64,000 bases of DNA, taken from positions 225,014,517 to 225,078,516 of the forward strand of contig OY998175.1 in the NCBI GenBank assembly GCA_963921935.1, written 5' to 3'. The notes under the pieces were generated by a model that saw only the letters and a list, made by a program, of their open reading frames with translations, was not told the origin of the DNA and did not search any database. The DNA comes from Galeruca laticollis. Its lineage: Eukaryota; Arthropoda; Insecta; Coleoptera; Chrysomelidae. This document shows, one piece after another, positions 1 to 11,530 of this stretch (position 1 is the first letter of the stretch; each line of letters opens with the position of its first letter). Both the position numbers and the translations under genes were made by a program.

Positions 1-1
1 T

Positions 2-376
2 AAAGTGTATGCCAAAAACCCTCAACAATGGCAAAGTTTGCTAGAGCTTGTTGATGCCTTTAGCGATGCAATTAAAATGAAAAAGAGGCTGGAAAAATTT
101 GCGGTAGCTCATGTGGATAGAGGAAAGGTCACACAGCCCCTAGATAACACCCATAGAAAACATAACTAAAATCCCATCCCTAAACCCAGAGGACAGATAC
201 AAATACTTAGGCTTTCAGCAAGCATTAAGTCTCGACAAGAAAGTTCTCAACAGCAGAATTTTTTCGTCGAATTAATCTAGTTTTCAAAACACAACTGAAC
301 TTTCAAAACAGAATACAGGCTATCAATGGATGGGCAGTACCCGGGTTGGCGTACTCATTTAGCATAATAGATTGGA
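2..376 (+). pseudogene. R2-like LINE reverse transcriptase, 5' piece
   Basis: Translation of the plus strand gives the post-catalytic part of a non-LTR RT. It starts with a stretch ending in FAVAHVDRGKV, a decayed form of the usual FGLDKC..VHIKRGKV block. It continues with IPSLNPEDRYKYLGFQQAL, the typical 'YLG' block, and reaches a 'SFGIIDW'-like segment at the break (about 345-376). Stops and frame changes are frequent, so it is dead. The reading resumes at 1426 after a Penelope-like insertion. Assignment to the R2-like, single-ORF LINE group rests on these blocks and on the HHP..A.ERLY motif of the other piece. The clade is inferred, the RT identity is solid. Confidence 0.7.
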
Positions 377-494
377 ATTGACTGCCTCGACCCTTACTTC
401 GTGGAATATGCTCATATTAGTGTTTTTAAATGAAACTCAAGGTCTCTAGTTAATTTCACAATATAATACAAGTTATTGAAAATTCTAAAAAATT

Positions 495-528
495 GACAAT
501 TGTTTCGGTAAATCAATATCATCGTCAG
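495..528 (-). ncRNA. Hammerhead-like motif, PLE-A left arm
   Basis: On the minus strand: CTGACGA, an extra T, helix II GAT(A)/(T)ATC partly decayed (TTTACC replaces TTTATC), GAA, then the self-complementary ACAATTGT followed by C at the expected cleavage position. The layout follows the CUGANGA / GAA / NUH core of hammerhead ribozymes known from Penelope-like elements. Activity is not shown by sequence. Confidence 0.45.
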
Positions 529-1314
529 AATGACAGAAGTTACATTTCATTTTATGCCTACCTGATGTTTAGTAGTTATATTTGGCTAGACCAAGAAGTA
601 ACCTAACTTGTGATTGGCTTAATATATGTTTATGGAAAAAAGAAGAAGATGTGATATTACAAATATTGAGGCTTAGATATTATTAGCCCTATGGTGAAAT
701 CCTGGATATCATTTTTCCAATTAAGATCAGTATAACTGTGCAATGATATAGAAAACCAGGAAAACTATATCTGTCTTCTAATTTCCAGTTCTTCAAGGAA
801 ATCCAGTTCTAGTTTCTTTTCGCAAATATGCAGTACTTCTAGTTTTGTATTAGGTGTTAAGTAGATGTTTTGCGTAGTGGGATTTATCTGGTTGTTTTAA
901 TTAAAACAACCAGATATTTGTGAAAAGAAACAAGAACTAAATTTCCTTGAAGAACTGGAAATCAGAAGACATTTATGAAACCCACAATATGAAGTTGTCA
1001 ATGAACAGTTAAATCTAGGGAATTCTCCACTAATAAGCTGTCTTCTTAAGTGATAATTGTAAAGATCAGCAGATATAGTTTTCCTGGTTTTCTATATCAT
1101 TGCACAGTTATACTGATCTTAATTGGAAAAATGATATCCAGGATATCACCATAGGGCTAATAATATCTAAGCTTCAATATTTGTAATATCACATCTTCTT
1201 CTTTTTTCTATAAACATATATTAAGCCAATGACAAGTTAGGTTACTTCTTGGTCTAGCCAAATATAACTACTAAACATCAGGTAGGCATGAAATGAAATG
1301 TAACTTCTGTCATT

Positions 1315-1348
1315 CTGACGATGATATTGATTTATCGAAACAAATGTC
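1315..1348 (+). ncRNA. Hammerhead-like motif, PLE-A right arm
   Basis: CTGACGA at 1315-1321, extra T, helix II GATA/TATC, then GAA at 1337-1339. The helix III palindrome is damaged in this copy (ACAAATGT instead of ACAATTGT), so this copy is probably inactive even if the family consensus is a ribozyme. Confidence 0.4.
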
Positions 1349-1425
1349 AATTTTTTAGAATTTTCAATAACTTGTATTATATTGTGGAATCAACTAGAGA
1401 CCTTTAGTTTCATTTAAAAACACTA

Positions 1426-1640
1426 ATAATAGATTGGATACATACAGAAATACAACAAATAGACAGACAAGTGCGTACAACCCTCAGTAAATTTCGCCTA
1501 CACCATCCAAGATCTGCGATGGAACGATTGTATATATCTAGGAAAGAAGGTGGCCGCAGACCGACTAACCTCGAGAGCATGCTAAATGACGGAACCCAAA
1601 AACTTAGAGGATATTTTAATAACAAGAACTTACCTCTATT
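1426..1640 (+). pseudogene. R2-like LINE reverse transcriptase, 3' piece
   Basis: This continues the RT fragment interrupted at 376. Conserved blocks read IDWIHTEIQQIDRQVRTTL, then FRLHHPRSAMERLYISRKEGG near 1488-1555. That corresponds to the HHPKS..ERLYLPR.EGGRG block found after the RT domain of R2-like LINEs. The frame is open from 1426 to 1701, longer than the recognisable homology. The upstream flank and this piece share the 13-bp target duplication of the PLE between them, which ties the two pieces together as one former gene. Confidence 0.7.
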
Positions 1641-2900
1641 CAGACTCCTGGCCTTGCCGGTTAGTCAACTTTTAATAAACAATATCGCGTTGCTCTCCTG
1701 ACCTGTGGAGTTTAAAGGTTATGCATCTATAAATGATTGAAACTTACTTGTATCTACAAGAAATTCACCCTGAACAACCTTACTAGCGAGTTCGTGTTGA
1801 CTTTCCAAACTTCTTCTTATGTTTCTCTTTAGTTGTCTTCTGTACGTTTTCCAGATAAATTGCAAAACCATTACTTTTGGTTAATTATACATTTCTAATG
1901 AAAGCAAAAATGAGAATATTTCATCGTTATATCTTCAAAATTCTAATAAACCTACAGATATATAACATGACTTTCTCCCAAATTGACGTAAAGTTGTTAA
2001 AAAAATCGTTTTTAAAACAGATTGTTTTTTTTGAATCTGGATCAAGTGTAAAGTCCTTGGAATTGTGTTAATTGGAAAATAATGTGCCGCACGCAAATGA
2101 AATCGACAAGATAAACACTGTTCGCATGTAAAAATGCTTTTAAGCTTTTTTTATATCGGAAAAAAAATTATTTCGTATTAAAATTGTGCTTTAATTCATT
2201 TCAGGTCGTGTAAATTACGGTTAATCTTTCTCAGCTCAGTAATGTCGTGTTATACTACTCTCTACCTATTATAAGTTATATACAAGGTGTCTCAAGTACC
2301 TAATATTTGATTGGCCTATTTTTTTTCCGATCTATTCCATATTTAATGAAAAGTTACGAATCATTGCGAAAATTCTCCTTCAAACTCTTTTTAATAGTAA
2401 AAACTTGACGTCCATATTTTCAATTGCTCCAAAATTATTACTTATCCAATAAAGTATTTTAAATTATGAGCTGCGTCTTTTTTTATTCGCTTCGATATGA
2501 TACAGCAGTAAATTTTATGAAGGATTTTAATGGTGGATTTATATTACTATTCCGGATGCCAACGAAACGTGTTGGCGTTTTTTAAATTGTTATTAATTCT
2601 TGTCGAATTATTCGAAGTTATATATTATACATTTTCATATCGATTGGTGAATTTTATAATATTAGACTTCTAAACAATAGAAGCGTTCACGCCAAAAAAG
2701 CTAAAATGTACTAAAAGACCCTGTAGAATTTGTATTTTTGTTTTAACGGATAGAAACTTGATTGGTATTTGCTGAATACATAAAATTGTATTAACAGCAT
2801 TAGAAATTATATCAAGATTAGCTTCAAATTTGAAAAATATGTGATTTTCCCTTCAAAAACAATTTTTTCCCTAGGTATAAACGGATTTGAAATCCGCATA
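1641..2900. other. Unassigned AT-rich stretch
   Basis: No convincing coding region or repeat family. Open frames here are short and lysine/isoleucine-rich, as expected by chance. A short hairpin (GCCAAC/GTTGGC, about 2558-2577) is the only structure seen. Confidence 0.5.
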
Positions 2901-2904
2901 ATCA

Positions 2905-3175
2905 GAAACCTCTATGTTGGCTATGTGGTAAATCCTCCAAAACTTTATTGGAAATGTCGAGAGGTCTATCAGATTCATCGGAAGAAACAAAGCATGTCAG
3001 GATTTTATTTTCGTCCCCATCTATAAGAATAGAACGGTTTCCTATCCTTGGTATTAAATATTAGATGAGCATTTGCGGTCTCCGCCCATTCTGAAAGTAT
3101 TACCCCATTGATATTGTTAAGAAATAGCACACTTGTGAAGTTCCTGAATCCGACTCTGTCTAATCCATGTATGTA
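2905..3175 (-). pseudogene. LINE endonuclease relic
   Basis: The minus-strand translation has the C-terminal part of an AP-type LINE endonuclease. NGVILSEWAETANAHLIF, then KDRKPFYSYRWGRK, then a shifted frame with CFVSSDESDRPLDISN and DLPHSQHRGF. This matches the pattern 'W.....N.H.IFD.KDR.TF.SARW...NPDLCFV...LPHSQHR' common in insect LINE ORF2 proteins. The blocks lie in two or more frames with a stop, so it is a decayed fragment of about 90 residues. No RT is adjacent. The clade is not determinable. Confidence 0.55.
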
Positions 3176-3179
3176 AGTT

Positions 3180-3434
3180 AAATTTTTGGCGGACGCGCAG
3201 GGATTCCATAGAACTGCTTACGATTTTTTTGTGACTATCTTATCTAGACATTGTTTTTGTGACCAGTCTTATCCAGAAAATTCCAGGGAACGGATTGTTT
3301 TTAAGTCGCAATCTAGAATTATCTAGTAAAAAAGGCACTAATATATAGAGGATCGACCAGCGGGAGAGACCAGTTGATAAAGTGATCTCGTGAAATCAAC
3401 AAGTAAATAGTCTGAGTAGTGAAGCGTTTATACA
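3180..3434 (+). repeat. Gypsy LTR relic
   Basis: The segment around 3345-3420 (TATA-like AATATATAGAGG, then GACCAGCGGGAGAGACCAG and AAAGTGATCTCG) resembles the Gypsy LTR/leader at 6377-6470 (GACCAGGGAGAG, AAAGTGATCTCG, AACAAG). It is probably the 3' part of a related solo or truncated LTR. No internal domain follows. The upstream boundary is uncertain. Confidence 0.4.
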
Positions 3435-3810
3435 GTGCTATTCAAAAGTCCCCTCTCCCCTAGCATCTTTTGAAAGGCTACACTTACATTAATAAAATTT
3501 GGAGGGTGAAAATAAAGTGTTGTAAACTTCTCTACAGGTGACGTAATAGTAATAGATGACGTCACAGTGCCACTCTGGCCAAAAATTTTAAATAGGACCT
3601 TATGGCAAGTGATATCTCGTTTGAAAGGCATTGGCTACATAGCGATATTAATTTTGTTTGGTTTTAAATTAATTTTGACGGATAAATGAAATAAATACCA
3701 AAATTATTGAAATTATTTTTTTAAATTTATTTAATCAAATATCAACAATGGATTCTTATAGCAAGTGTTCGAAATGTGCTCCGTCTACTTCCTGACAGTA
3801 ATACATCAGC

Positions 3811-3858
3811 CGGTGAGGTCCTATAGAATGGCCACCTCGGTCACCAGATCTGAACAGA
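3811..3858 (+). pseudogene. mariner/IS630-type transposase relic
   Basis: A 16-codon remnant reads R-stop-GPIEWPPRSPDLNR, the block around the last catalytic acidic residue of mariner/IS630-type transposases (RRGPIEWPPRSPDLTPLD). The surrounding sequence from about 3435 may be the rest of this element, but I could not align it. A second, independent relic of the same kind lies at 58731-58868. Confidence 0.5.
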
Positions 3859-4226
3859 AAATATTTAAAAATAATATCATTTATTTTAAAATGTTCCTTT
3901 TCGCGCAAAGAACACGTCTATATAAGTAGGTACTCACACGCTCCGGTCTGTCGTAATTCGTAACGTGGTATATTGTTGCGTGCGTGTGTGTGAGTCAGTC
4001 GTGTAAACGCGACTCACCGCTAGTATATTGTTTTCTCTTTTCATTTCGCATTGTTTTCTCTTTTTGTGACCTCGCCCACGAAGGGTCGGGCAAATAATAA
4101 CAAGAGCCACTACTAGTTTCGACTTGAGTGCGAACGTAGGTATTTACAACTAATTTGTTGCGTCGCGATTATTAAAAGTTAACGTTGGGGCCTTGAGAAT
4201 TAGTGGTTTTTAACTATTTTATCAGA

Positions 4227-6108
4227 ATGAGTGGGCCATCTAGTTCGAGTGCTAAGAAAAGTAAGACTTGCCATTATCACAGTGAGTGGGAAGAGGATTT
4301 TTTTTTCGTTATGGTCAAGGATAAATGTGTGAGCCCAATCTGTAACTCAAGTGTCGCATTACCGAAAAGAGCTAATGTTGAGAGGCATTTTGAAACTACA
4401 CATTCCAAATACGCCACCGATGTTCCATTTGGCAGTGAAAACCGAAAGATAAAAGTACGTGAATTAAAAAGAAGTTTAAACGCACAACAATCTTTTTTTA
4501 CAAAACCAGATTCGAAATCAAAAGCTGCAACACTGGCGTCATTTGCTGTTACAGAAATAATAATAAAACGAAAGCAACCTTTCGAAGATGGGGAAATGAT
4601 CAAGGAAGCCATGCAGAGAGCTGAAGAAGCACTTTTTAATAACTTTGAAAACAAAAAAGAAATTATTACAGCAATAAATGATATTCAACTTTCACGGAAC
4701 ACAGTAATGCGACGCAGTGAAGCCTTAAGTAGAAATTTGGAACAATTACTTAATGAAGACTTGCAGAAATATTGTTTCTTGTCACTACAGTTTGATGAAT
4801 CCACCGATTTAACCGACACTGCTGAATTGTGCGTTTTCGTGCGCCTAGTTTTTGAAGACGTGACAACAAAATAAGTATTATTGACAATGATTCCATCGAA
4901 GGGGCAAACCAGTGGTGAAGATATTTACAGATCTTTTAAGAGTTTTGTAGAAAATACTGCATTTCCGATACACAAACTAGTTGCTATCACGACAGATGGA
5001 GCACCCGCTATGCTGGGACAAAGAATTGGTTTTATTTCATTGTGCAAAAATGATGACAACATTCCAAGTTTCACCAACTATCACTGCATTATACACCAGC
5101 AAGTTTTGTGCTCTAAAATTCTGGAATCAGATGTTATTATGAAAATCGCTTTTAAAATAGTTAATTCTATTCGAGTCAGAAGTTTGCAAATGCGTCAATT
5201 TCGAGCTCTTCTTGAAGAGACAGAAGCCGAACACTCAGACCTTTTGCTACATACAGATGTTAGGTTGCTTAGCCGTGGTGCCTTTCTGAAGAAATTTCGC
5301 CAATTACTGCCAGAAATCAAGACATTCGTTCAATCAAAAGGAGAAAATATACCTGAGCTTGAAGATGAAAAATGGCTTATGAAGCTAGCCTTTCTTTGTG
5401 ACATAACGGAAAAACTCAATAAGTTGAACCTAAATCTTCAAGGGAAAGAAAAACCCGTCATTGACATGACATCTTTGATTAAAACTTTTAAAAGTCAAAT
5501 TCAAATGCACGCATCTCAATTGAAACGAGATGAACTAAAAAATTATAAAAACATGGAAGAAGAATGTACGCACAATTCAAATCGAGACTACAGAATTTTC
5601 GCTGAACAGCTGGAGAATTTGCATCTGGAGTTCGAAAGAAGGTTTGCAGATTTTGCCGCTCTCGAAGAAGTGCTAAGTTTCATGGTATTCCCTTTCAATG
5701 AAAACATTGACATTGGCAGCTTGACCGTTAAAATCGGCAACTTAACCGATACTGAATCTCTTGTGGTCGAAGAAGAATTAATAAAAATGAGAAGCGATAT
5801 ATTTCTGAAAACTAGAGCATCTGGTAGTACAGAATTTTGGAAAGTGATTTGTAAAGAAAAGTTCCCATGCCTAAGAGAGGTGCGTTTATATTTGACTTCA
5901 TTTTTTGGTTCTACCTATCTTTGCGTTTTCAACTATGAATGCAATAAAACCCAAAAATCGTTCCCGCTTAACAGACGCTCACTTAACTTCCTGTTTGCGC
6001 ATCGCAGTTACTTCGTACACTCCCCAATATAACTTGTGGAGAATATGCAGTGTCCAACATCCACTCAAAAGCGTAAAACGCAATGAAAAATTCGAATTAG
6101 GTATGTAA
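4227..6108 (+). pseudogene. hAT transposase (GTF2IRD2/ZBED-like), nearly full length
   Basis: The ATG at 4227 is preferred over the upstream GTG frame because MSGPSSSSAKKSK is the usual N-terminus of this family. Visible parts in order: a zinc-finger-like N-terminus (C.ICNSSVALPKRANVERHF..TH), the catalytic core with LQFDESTDLTD and VAITTDGAPAMLG, an NYHCIIHQQ block, and a C-terminal hAT dimerisation region (NRSRLTDAHLTSCLRIAVT). The frame is broken once by an in-frame TAA at 4872 and once by a frameshift near 5925, after which the C-terminus continues to 6108. Total coding length is about 620 codons, close to normal for the family. With only two lesions this is a fairly young pseudogene. The 3' terminal inverted repeat lies at 6223-6245; a matching 5' repeat was not found. 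Confidence 0.85.
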
Positions 6109-6222
6109 TATTCAATAAATAAATACATACAAACTTATTACAAAAATGTTTTATTTCTCTCTTCTAAATTCTACCTTGCAGTCGACCGCAGGAAGTATTT
6201 TCGAGCACAAGTAGACCTCACA

Positions 6223-6641
<419 letters not shown>

Positions 6642-6685
6642 TTGGTGTCAGGTGTGGGGTAATATAAATAAATATCTACGTAAAA

Positions 6686-8187
6686 ATGGCCAAGAGACTA
6701 AGGGACTTGAAATTGACTGAGTTAAGAGCAGAATCGGAAGATCGTGAGTTGGAAACGTCCGGTAAGAAAAGTGAATTAGTAGAAAGACTTAAAGGGGCAC
6801 TGGAAAATGACGGCTTTGATCCAGAAACCGTTTTATTTAATGACGAGGCTTCCACCTTAATCTCGTCAATTTCTGCTAACAGGGACGAGAAGATTTCTGC
6901 CATGAAAGAGAACATGGACGAGAAGATTTCTGCTATGAAGAACGACATTTCTGCTAATATTTCTGCTAACATGGACGAGAAGATTTCTGCTGTGAAGAAC
7001 GACATTTCTGCTAATATTTCTGCCAACATGGACGAGAAGATTTCTGCCATGGAAGAGAAAATTTCAACGAATGTGAGAAACGATATTTCTGCTATAAAGA
7101 TCGACATTTCTGCTAATATTGGCGATAATATTATTGCTTTGAAGAACGATATATCTGCCGATACCTTATTAATGAAAAACGACATTGCCGCTGACGTTAA
7201 AAATGAAATTTCGTCTCTAAAATTTGAAATCGAGAATAGGATGTCAACGATGGATGAGAAAATCAATAATAAAATGTCAACGATGGACGAGAAGATTGAG
7301 AATAAGATTGCAACGATGGACGAGAAGATTGAGAATAAGATGACAACGATGGACGAGAAAATCAAGGAGTTAGAAAAAAAGATGACAAATATAAGAACTG
7401 AAGACACGCCAGCGGAAGAAAAGAAGACCGAGCAAACGAAACCTTGCAAGGCAGAAACACACCCTAAGTTAGAAAACATTGGCAGTTTCACCCGAGTCAA
7501 GGCCCCAACGTTCGATGGAAAAATGTTGTCGACCAATTATGTGAAACAGTTTGAAAAAGGCGCTAGAGTGAATAATTGGTCGATAAGGAGAAAGCAGTGA
7601 ACCTAACTATAGCGCTTCAGGTAGACGCCTTAGATGTACTTCAGACGATACCACTTGAAGAAACGGATGACTTCGAGCAGCTGAAGAAGAGGTTGGACAT
7701 CCGATATGGTCACGAATATCTAGAACATTTGTACCAATCCCAGCTGAAGATCCGAAGGCAGAAACGTGACACAGCACTTCAAAAATATGAAGTGGATATT
7801 GTCCGACTAGTTTGATTTGCTTATCCATCAGCAGCAGAGAACATAATGAAATGTCTGGGCATCCAGGCCTTTATTGATGGCTTACGTGAACCCGATATGC
7901 AAAGGAATCTCCGTTTAGCCCATCCCAAAACATTAGTTGACGCATTGACAGCTGCTCTTGAATATGAAGCAGCAACGAAGGCTTCAGGTTATAACAAAGT
8001 TAGGACCATCCGAGAAGAAGGCGACGAGAACAAGTTCGACCAGATCGTCAGCTTGATCAAAAGTATTATGGACAAGAAGCCGAGAAAGATCAGATGCTGG
8101 AATTGTGGCGAGCTAGGACATGTACGCAGTCCATGTAAGCGCCCCAGAAATCCTGCAAACCATGAACCCCAGTCACAGGAAAACTAG
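6686..8187 (+). pseudogene. Gypsy Gag with SAP domain, coiled coil and zinc knuckle
   Basis: The start is the ATG at 6686, 45 bp after the primer-binding-like site. Residues 1-35 form a SAP-type DNA-binding motif (LRDLKLTELRAESEDRELE). Next comes a long coiled-coil region built of internal repeats of 'MDEKI' and 'NDISANISA' (about residues 60-230). The capsid-like part (RVKAPTFDGK, then LEYEAATKASGYNKVRTI) leads to a CCHC zinc knuckle, CWNCGELGHVRSPC, near 8096-8140. A frameshift near 7575 and a TGA at 7813 break the frame. The gene would package the element RNA in a cytoplasmic particle. Protease coding follows directly. Confidence 0.85.
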
Positions 8188-8235
8188 AACGATACCCATG
8201 ATCGTTCCAAAGACTCTCCCATACTGATAACATCT

Positions 8236-8556
8236 CTCAGATATCGCAACGACAGTGTATATGTGCATGGCAAAGTGAATGGCAAGAAATATGCTCTGCT
8301 GGTTGACACTGGAGCAACTAGAACCATTATACGACCAGAGATAATAAACTCCAGGAAGAAGCTTCTACTGCGACTGGGGACCGCCACAGGTAAGAGTGCC
8401 AACGTTCACGGGGGAACACAAATCCAATTGGGAATTGGCGCAGAGAAGTTCACGCATACGGTAATCGTAGCTGACATTGAAAAAGACATGATTTTGAGAA
8501 TGAACGTAATGAATGTACATGGTTTCCAATTAAACTTTAGAAACAGAACCAATTAA
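8236..8556 (+). pseudogene. Gypsy aspartic protease
   Basis: The reading has the retropepsin signature LLVDTGATRTII near 8300 (catalytic Asp in DTGA) and continues through ANVHGGTQIQLGIG to an ILRMNVMNVHGFQLNF block, the usual end of the domain (normally ILGMDFL). The open part starts downstream of the Gag stop and closes at a TAA at 8554. The G of the flap-end 'ILG' motif is R here. It is part of a truncated element and unlikely to be functional. Confidence 0.75.
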
Positions 8557-9045
8557 GTGGGTTCCGAGGAGGTATTCCTTCATGCATATGAAGGCAGTGC
8601 GGTGTTGGCAGCTCTACAGGAAGGTACCGTTCTACCTGCACGAAGCGAAAACATGATAGTAGCACGGCTACAGGAAATCATGGAGGAAGGTTATGATGGA
8701 GCCACGAAACCAGGACGGAGAAGTTGGCGAAGGAGTACAAACTGGAAAAGGATTGGTTACATCGGCGAAAGAGATCCCAGTACGTGTGATAAACGTGAAT
8801 GATTACCCAGTTACCATCAAGAAGGAAACCAGGATTGGATCCTGCGTACCAGTGACGTCTATAGTTCGTCAAACAACGACCACTGACAATTCTAATGCCA
8901 GATTCGTACAGATATTATCAGTAGCTGGTCAATCCTTTAATCGAGCTGAAAAAAGAGAATGAGACCATTTCTCTTGCAGTATCAAGACCTTTTGTACCAA
9001 AAGGAGGAAAGACTGGTAGAACATCAGTCGTCAATGCGCAATAAC
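8557..9045 (+). pseudogene. Gypsy Pol linker, truncated before reverse transcriptase
   Basis: Fragments in two frames (LPARSENMIVARL, then TSAKEIPVRVINVNDYPVTI and TRIGSCVPV) match the spacer between protease and RT in arthropod Gypsy elements. The last recognisable piece is QYQDL..(V)PKGGKTGRTSVV near 8978-9040, split by a frameshift. That piece lies only a few tens of residues before the RT domain would begin, and nothing like RT, RNase H or integrase follows. The element is therefore 3' truncated here. Confidence 0.65.
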
Positions 9046-10540
9046 TTTTGTAATGTCAAACAGCGCCCTCTAGGTACCACACCAAAATATATTCGGAAAC
9101 AATTTATATAGCAGATTATTAAGTAGAAAGAGCGGTTTCAGAGGAGACCTAGTTTGTTCAAATCCAGCAACTCATACTGGAGTCATTGCCATTCAAATAA
9201 AAATAAAGTAGAATACTTTAAACAAAAATTGTCACACATTTTCCGGTGTTTACTCAACTTGCATATTTTTTTGAGAAATCGCCCGTTTTATGATTAGCCA
9301 TAGCAATTGCGCCTCCTAGAGGCCATCTTTCCAACTTGGAAATAATTTCCAGCGATTTTCCTTGGCTGATTTACGTATCAATTTTTTTTTACAGAAAATA
9401 TTATCGGTTCCTGAGATATGGCCGGCGTTCTTTCTTAGTGGGCAATTCAGTACATTTAATTTTCTCCTTTTTCATCTCAGACCACACACCATTAGCTTCA
9501 GAAATATAGGTTAGATCAACGCTATTGATTTTCATTGTCAAATTGGGATATCCGCTGAATCTGATTTGTAGTGTCATTCTAAGTATCATTTACTTTTGTT
9601 TATTAAATAAGGAAGGAAGACAATAATAATTACCTAAAATTTTGACCAAGTTGAGTGTAACATCCAGTAACTAAGACTTTCTTTTTCCTGATAATCAAAA
9701 AAACATCCCCTCGTTTTCGAACGTATATACTTATCTAAATGTGAAAAAAAAATCGAGAGAATTCGTGTTTGCCTTGTAGTATAAAAGCTTAGGTTGAATG
9801 CGCCGAGTAAAATCCCCTCAAATTGCTTCCACCTTTGAGGATTAGTATATTGTTCTGTTGCATTAGCATTTAGACTCATGAACAGGTGCTTCGACTGAGA
9901 AAATGAATTTAAACACGTCAAGACCGAATCTACAGAGTAAAATTTGTTAATAGTCAAAGATAAAACAAAAAATTTATAAAAAAAAATGTTCTTTTGAAAT
10001 AGTCTTTCTTTTTCAATCCATTCCCCGAATTGAGATATTCAAAGATGTTCTCTTTCAACATAGTATACATACAGTGATGATATAAATTAATCTATTAGAG
10101 AGATATGGCTTCACGAGAACCGTGCTTCCTTAAGAGGAAATAACTGTCAAATGAAGGGATAACTTTGTAGAGAAATGCACATCGCGACGATTTTGCTATC
10201 CCAGGGGGTTAACTAGTATAAAATATCTCTATAATTACTTTTCCAGTGCAAGACTTACCTTCTTGATGATACATTTCTTACGGAATTCATGTTATTTATT
10301 TTCGTAGCCGCTGGGAAAACGATTGAGATAAGGAGAATGAAGTAACTGAGTAATTATTGGTTTGGGCTTGCGAATCAATTTCTTGTGCAATATTGTGATT
10401 TAGATTATTTTCTTCTTCATGATATTACACTCAACTGCACAATATGAGAAGTGACAATAATTGTTTGGTAAAGTAAAAGTTGGAATGGGTATATAGAAGA
10501 TATAGGTTATAAGTATTATTATTATTGTAAATATATACAA
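9046..10540. other. Unassigned stretch after the Gypsy truncation
   Basis: No recognisable coding region. Open frames on the minus strand (9401-9957) show no family signature. A short inverted motif, GCGCCCTCTAGG near 9063 and CCTCCTAGAGGCC near 9312, may mark a small decayed element. Confidence 0.4.
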
Positions 10541-10835
10541 AAAATGGGACAGCAAAATGCGCGAAGTCGTAATTACTTGTATGTTTAATGGGCTCTTAAG
10601 GATCAACCGTATATTACGGTAATGACTGCTTTTACATGTATATGAGTTGGTTATTATATTAAATGAAATTCGATGATAGCATGCACTTTTTCTATATTTG
10701 CATTATTTTACATTTTTCTTCATATTGCGTCACAACTAAGAATATCACAACTGCTTATGGTACAATGCAATTGATATGTTTTTTACTTTTTCGTAATTAG
10801 TTCATGACAGGATGTGACATTAGATTTTTTAATGC
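10541..10835 (-). repeat. BEL/Pao LTR copy 1
   Basis: About 295 bp, GGGACAGCAAAATGCG to GACATTAGATTTTTT. It recurs at 11232-11530 and 13815-14074 in the same orientation with small differences. The adjoining minus-strand Pol fragments belong to BEL/Pao, so these are read as its LTRs on the minus strand. Exact termini are uncertain. Confidence 0.75.
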
Positions 10836-10842
10836 TTTTTTG

Positions 10843-11225
10843 TTACTTGATTAACGGTGTTTTTGTATGATGATAAACAAGAGAATGGGAGAGACTCCCT
10901 CCGACTCTAATAAGGTTCTCGTTGTCGATAGAAAGGTTTAATGATACAAGTCTTTCGTTTGATGGTTGTTGATTCTTTTGTAATGAGCGATAAAGGTTTG
11001 GAAAACTGTGTGTTTGTACTTGGCGTACAAGGAAAAGTAATGCGGTGTCTAAGTTTTGTGTAGAGAAAGTTTTCTGAGTGGTATCAGAGTGACATAAGAT
11101 TTCTACGAATTTGTGTATGTATGCCATTGTTCTGATTGATTTAATGAGGGAACATTTATTAAATGTATGAAATGATTGGATGGTCTTGCTATCGTGATGA
11201 GTGACTTTCTATTTGCGTTCTCATC
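10843..11225 (-). pseudogene. BEL/Pao Pol fragment between RNase H and integrase
   Basis: The minus-strand frame of 94 residues contains the run of positions before the integrase zinc domain: LLFLVRQVQTHSFPN ... LVSLNLSIDNENLIRVGGSL. The RVGGRL motif is diagnostic for BEL/Pao. It is squeezed directly between two LTR copies with the rest of Pol missing. A homologous stretch next to the integrase at 13262-13400 lacks about 215 bp of this fragment. No catalytic residues are present, so this is only a remnant. Confidence 0.75.
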
Positions 11226-11231
11226 TTTAAT

Positions 11232-11530
11232 AATGGGACAGCAAAATGCGGGAAGTCGTATTTACTTGTATGTTTATTGAGCTCTGAAGGACCGACCGTA
11301 TATAACGGCAATGACTGCTTTTACATGTATATGAGTTGGTTATTATATTAAATGAAATTGGATGATCACATGTAGTTTTTCTATATTTGCATCATTTTAC
11401 ATTTTTGTTCATATTGCGTCACAACTAAGAATATCACAACTGCTTATGGTACAATGCAATCGATATATTTTTACTTTTTCGTGAATAATTCATGATAAGA
11501 TTTGACATTAGATTTTTTCATGTTGATTTG
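11232..11530 (-). repeat. BEL/Pao LTR copy 2
   Basis: A second copy of the repeat at 10541-10835, with the same start (GGGACAGCAAAATGCGGGAAG) and the same end (GACATTAGATTTTTTCATG). It separates two internal fragments, giving an LTR-internal-LTR-internal-LTR array. Confidence 0.75.

Larger units (their letters stand above)
377..1425. mobile_element. Penelope-like element family A, inverted pair of 3' halves
   Basis: The insertion is bounded by a 13-bp direct repeat (ATAATAGATTGGA, 364-376 and 1426-1438), and the flanking LINE reading resumes across it. It is a near-palindrome centred at 900/901. The left arm is a minus-strand copy and the right arm a plus-strand copy of the same PLE 3' region. 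Each arm keeps pieces of the GIY-YIG endonuclease C-terminus (for example EELEIRR, about 945-970) and the 3' UTR. The arms carry different deletions: the left lacks the last coding part, the right lacks the block around CCACTACGCAAAACATC. A second copy lies at 33199-35127. No RT is encoded here, so the copy is non-autonomous. Confidence 0.85.

Noticed and set aside
6676..7536. A 286-codon minus-strand frame rich in Ile, Ser and Phe
   Set aside because: It is the antisense shadow of the repetitive Gag coiled-coil gene.
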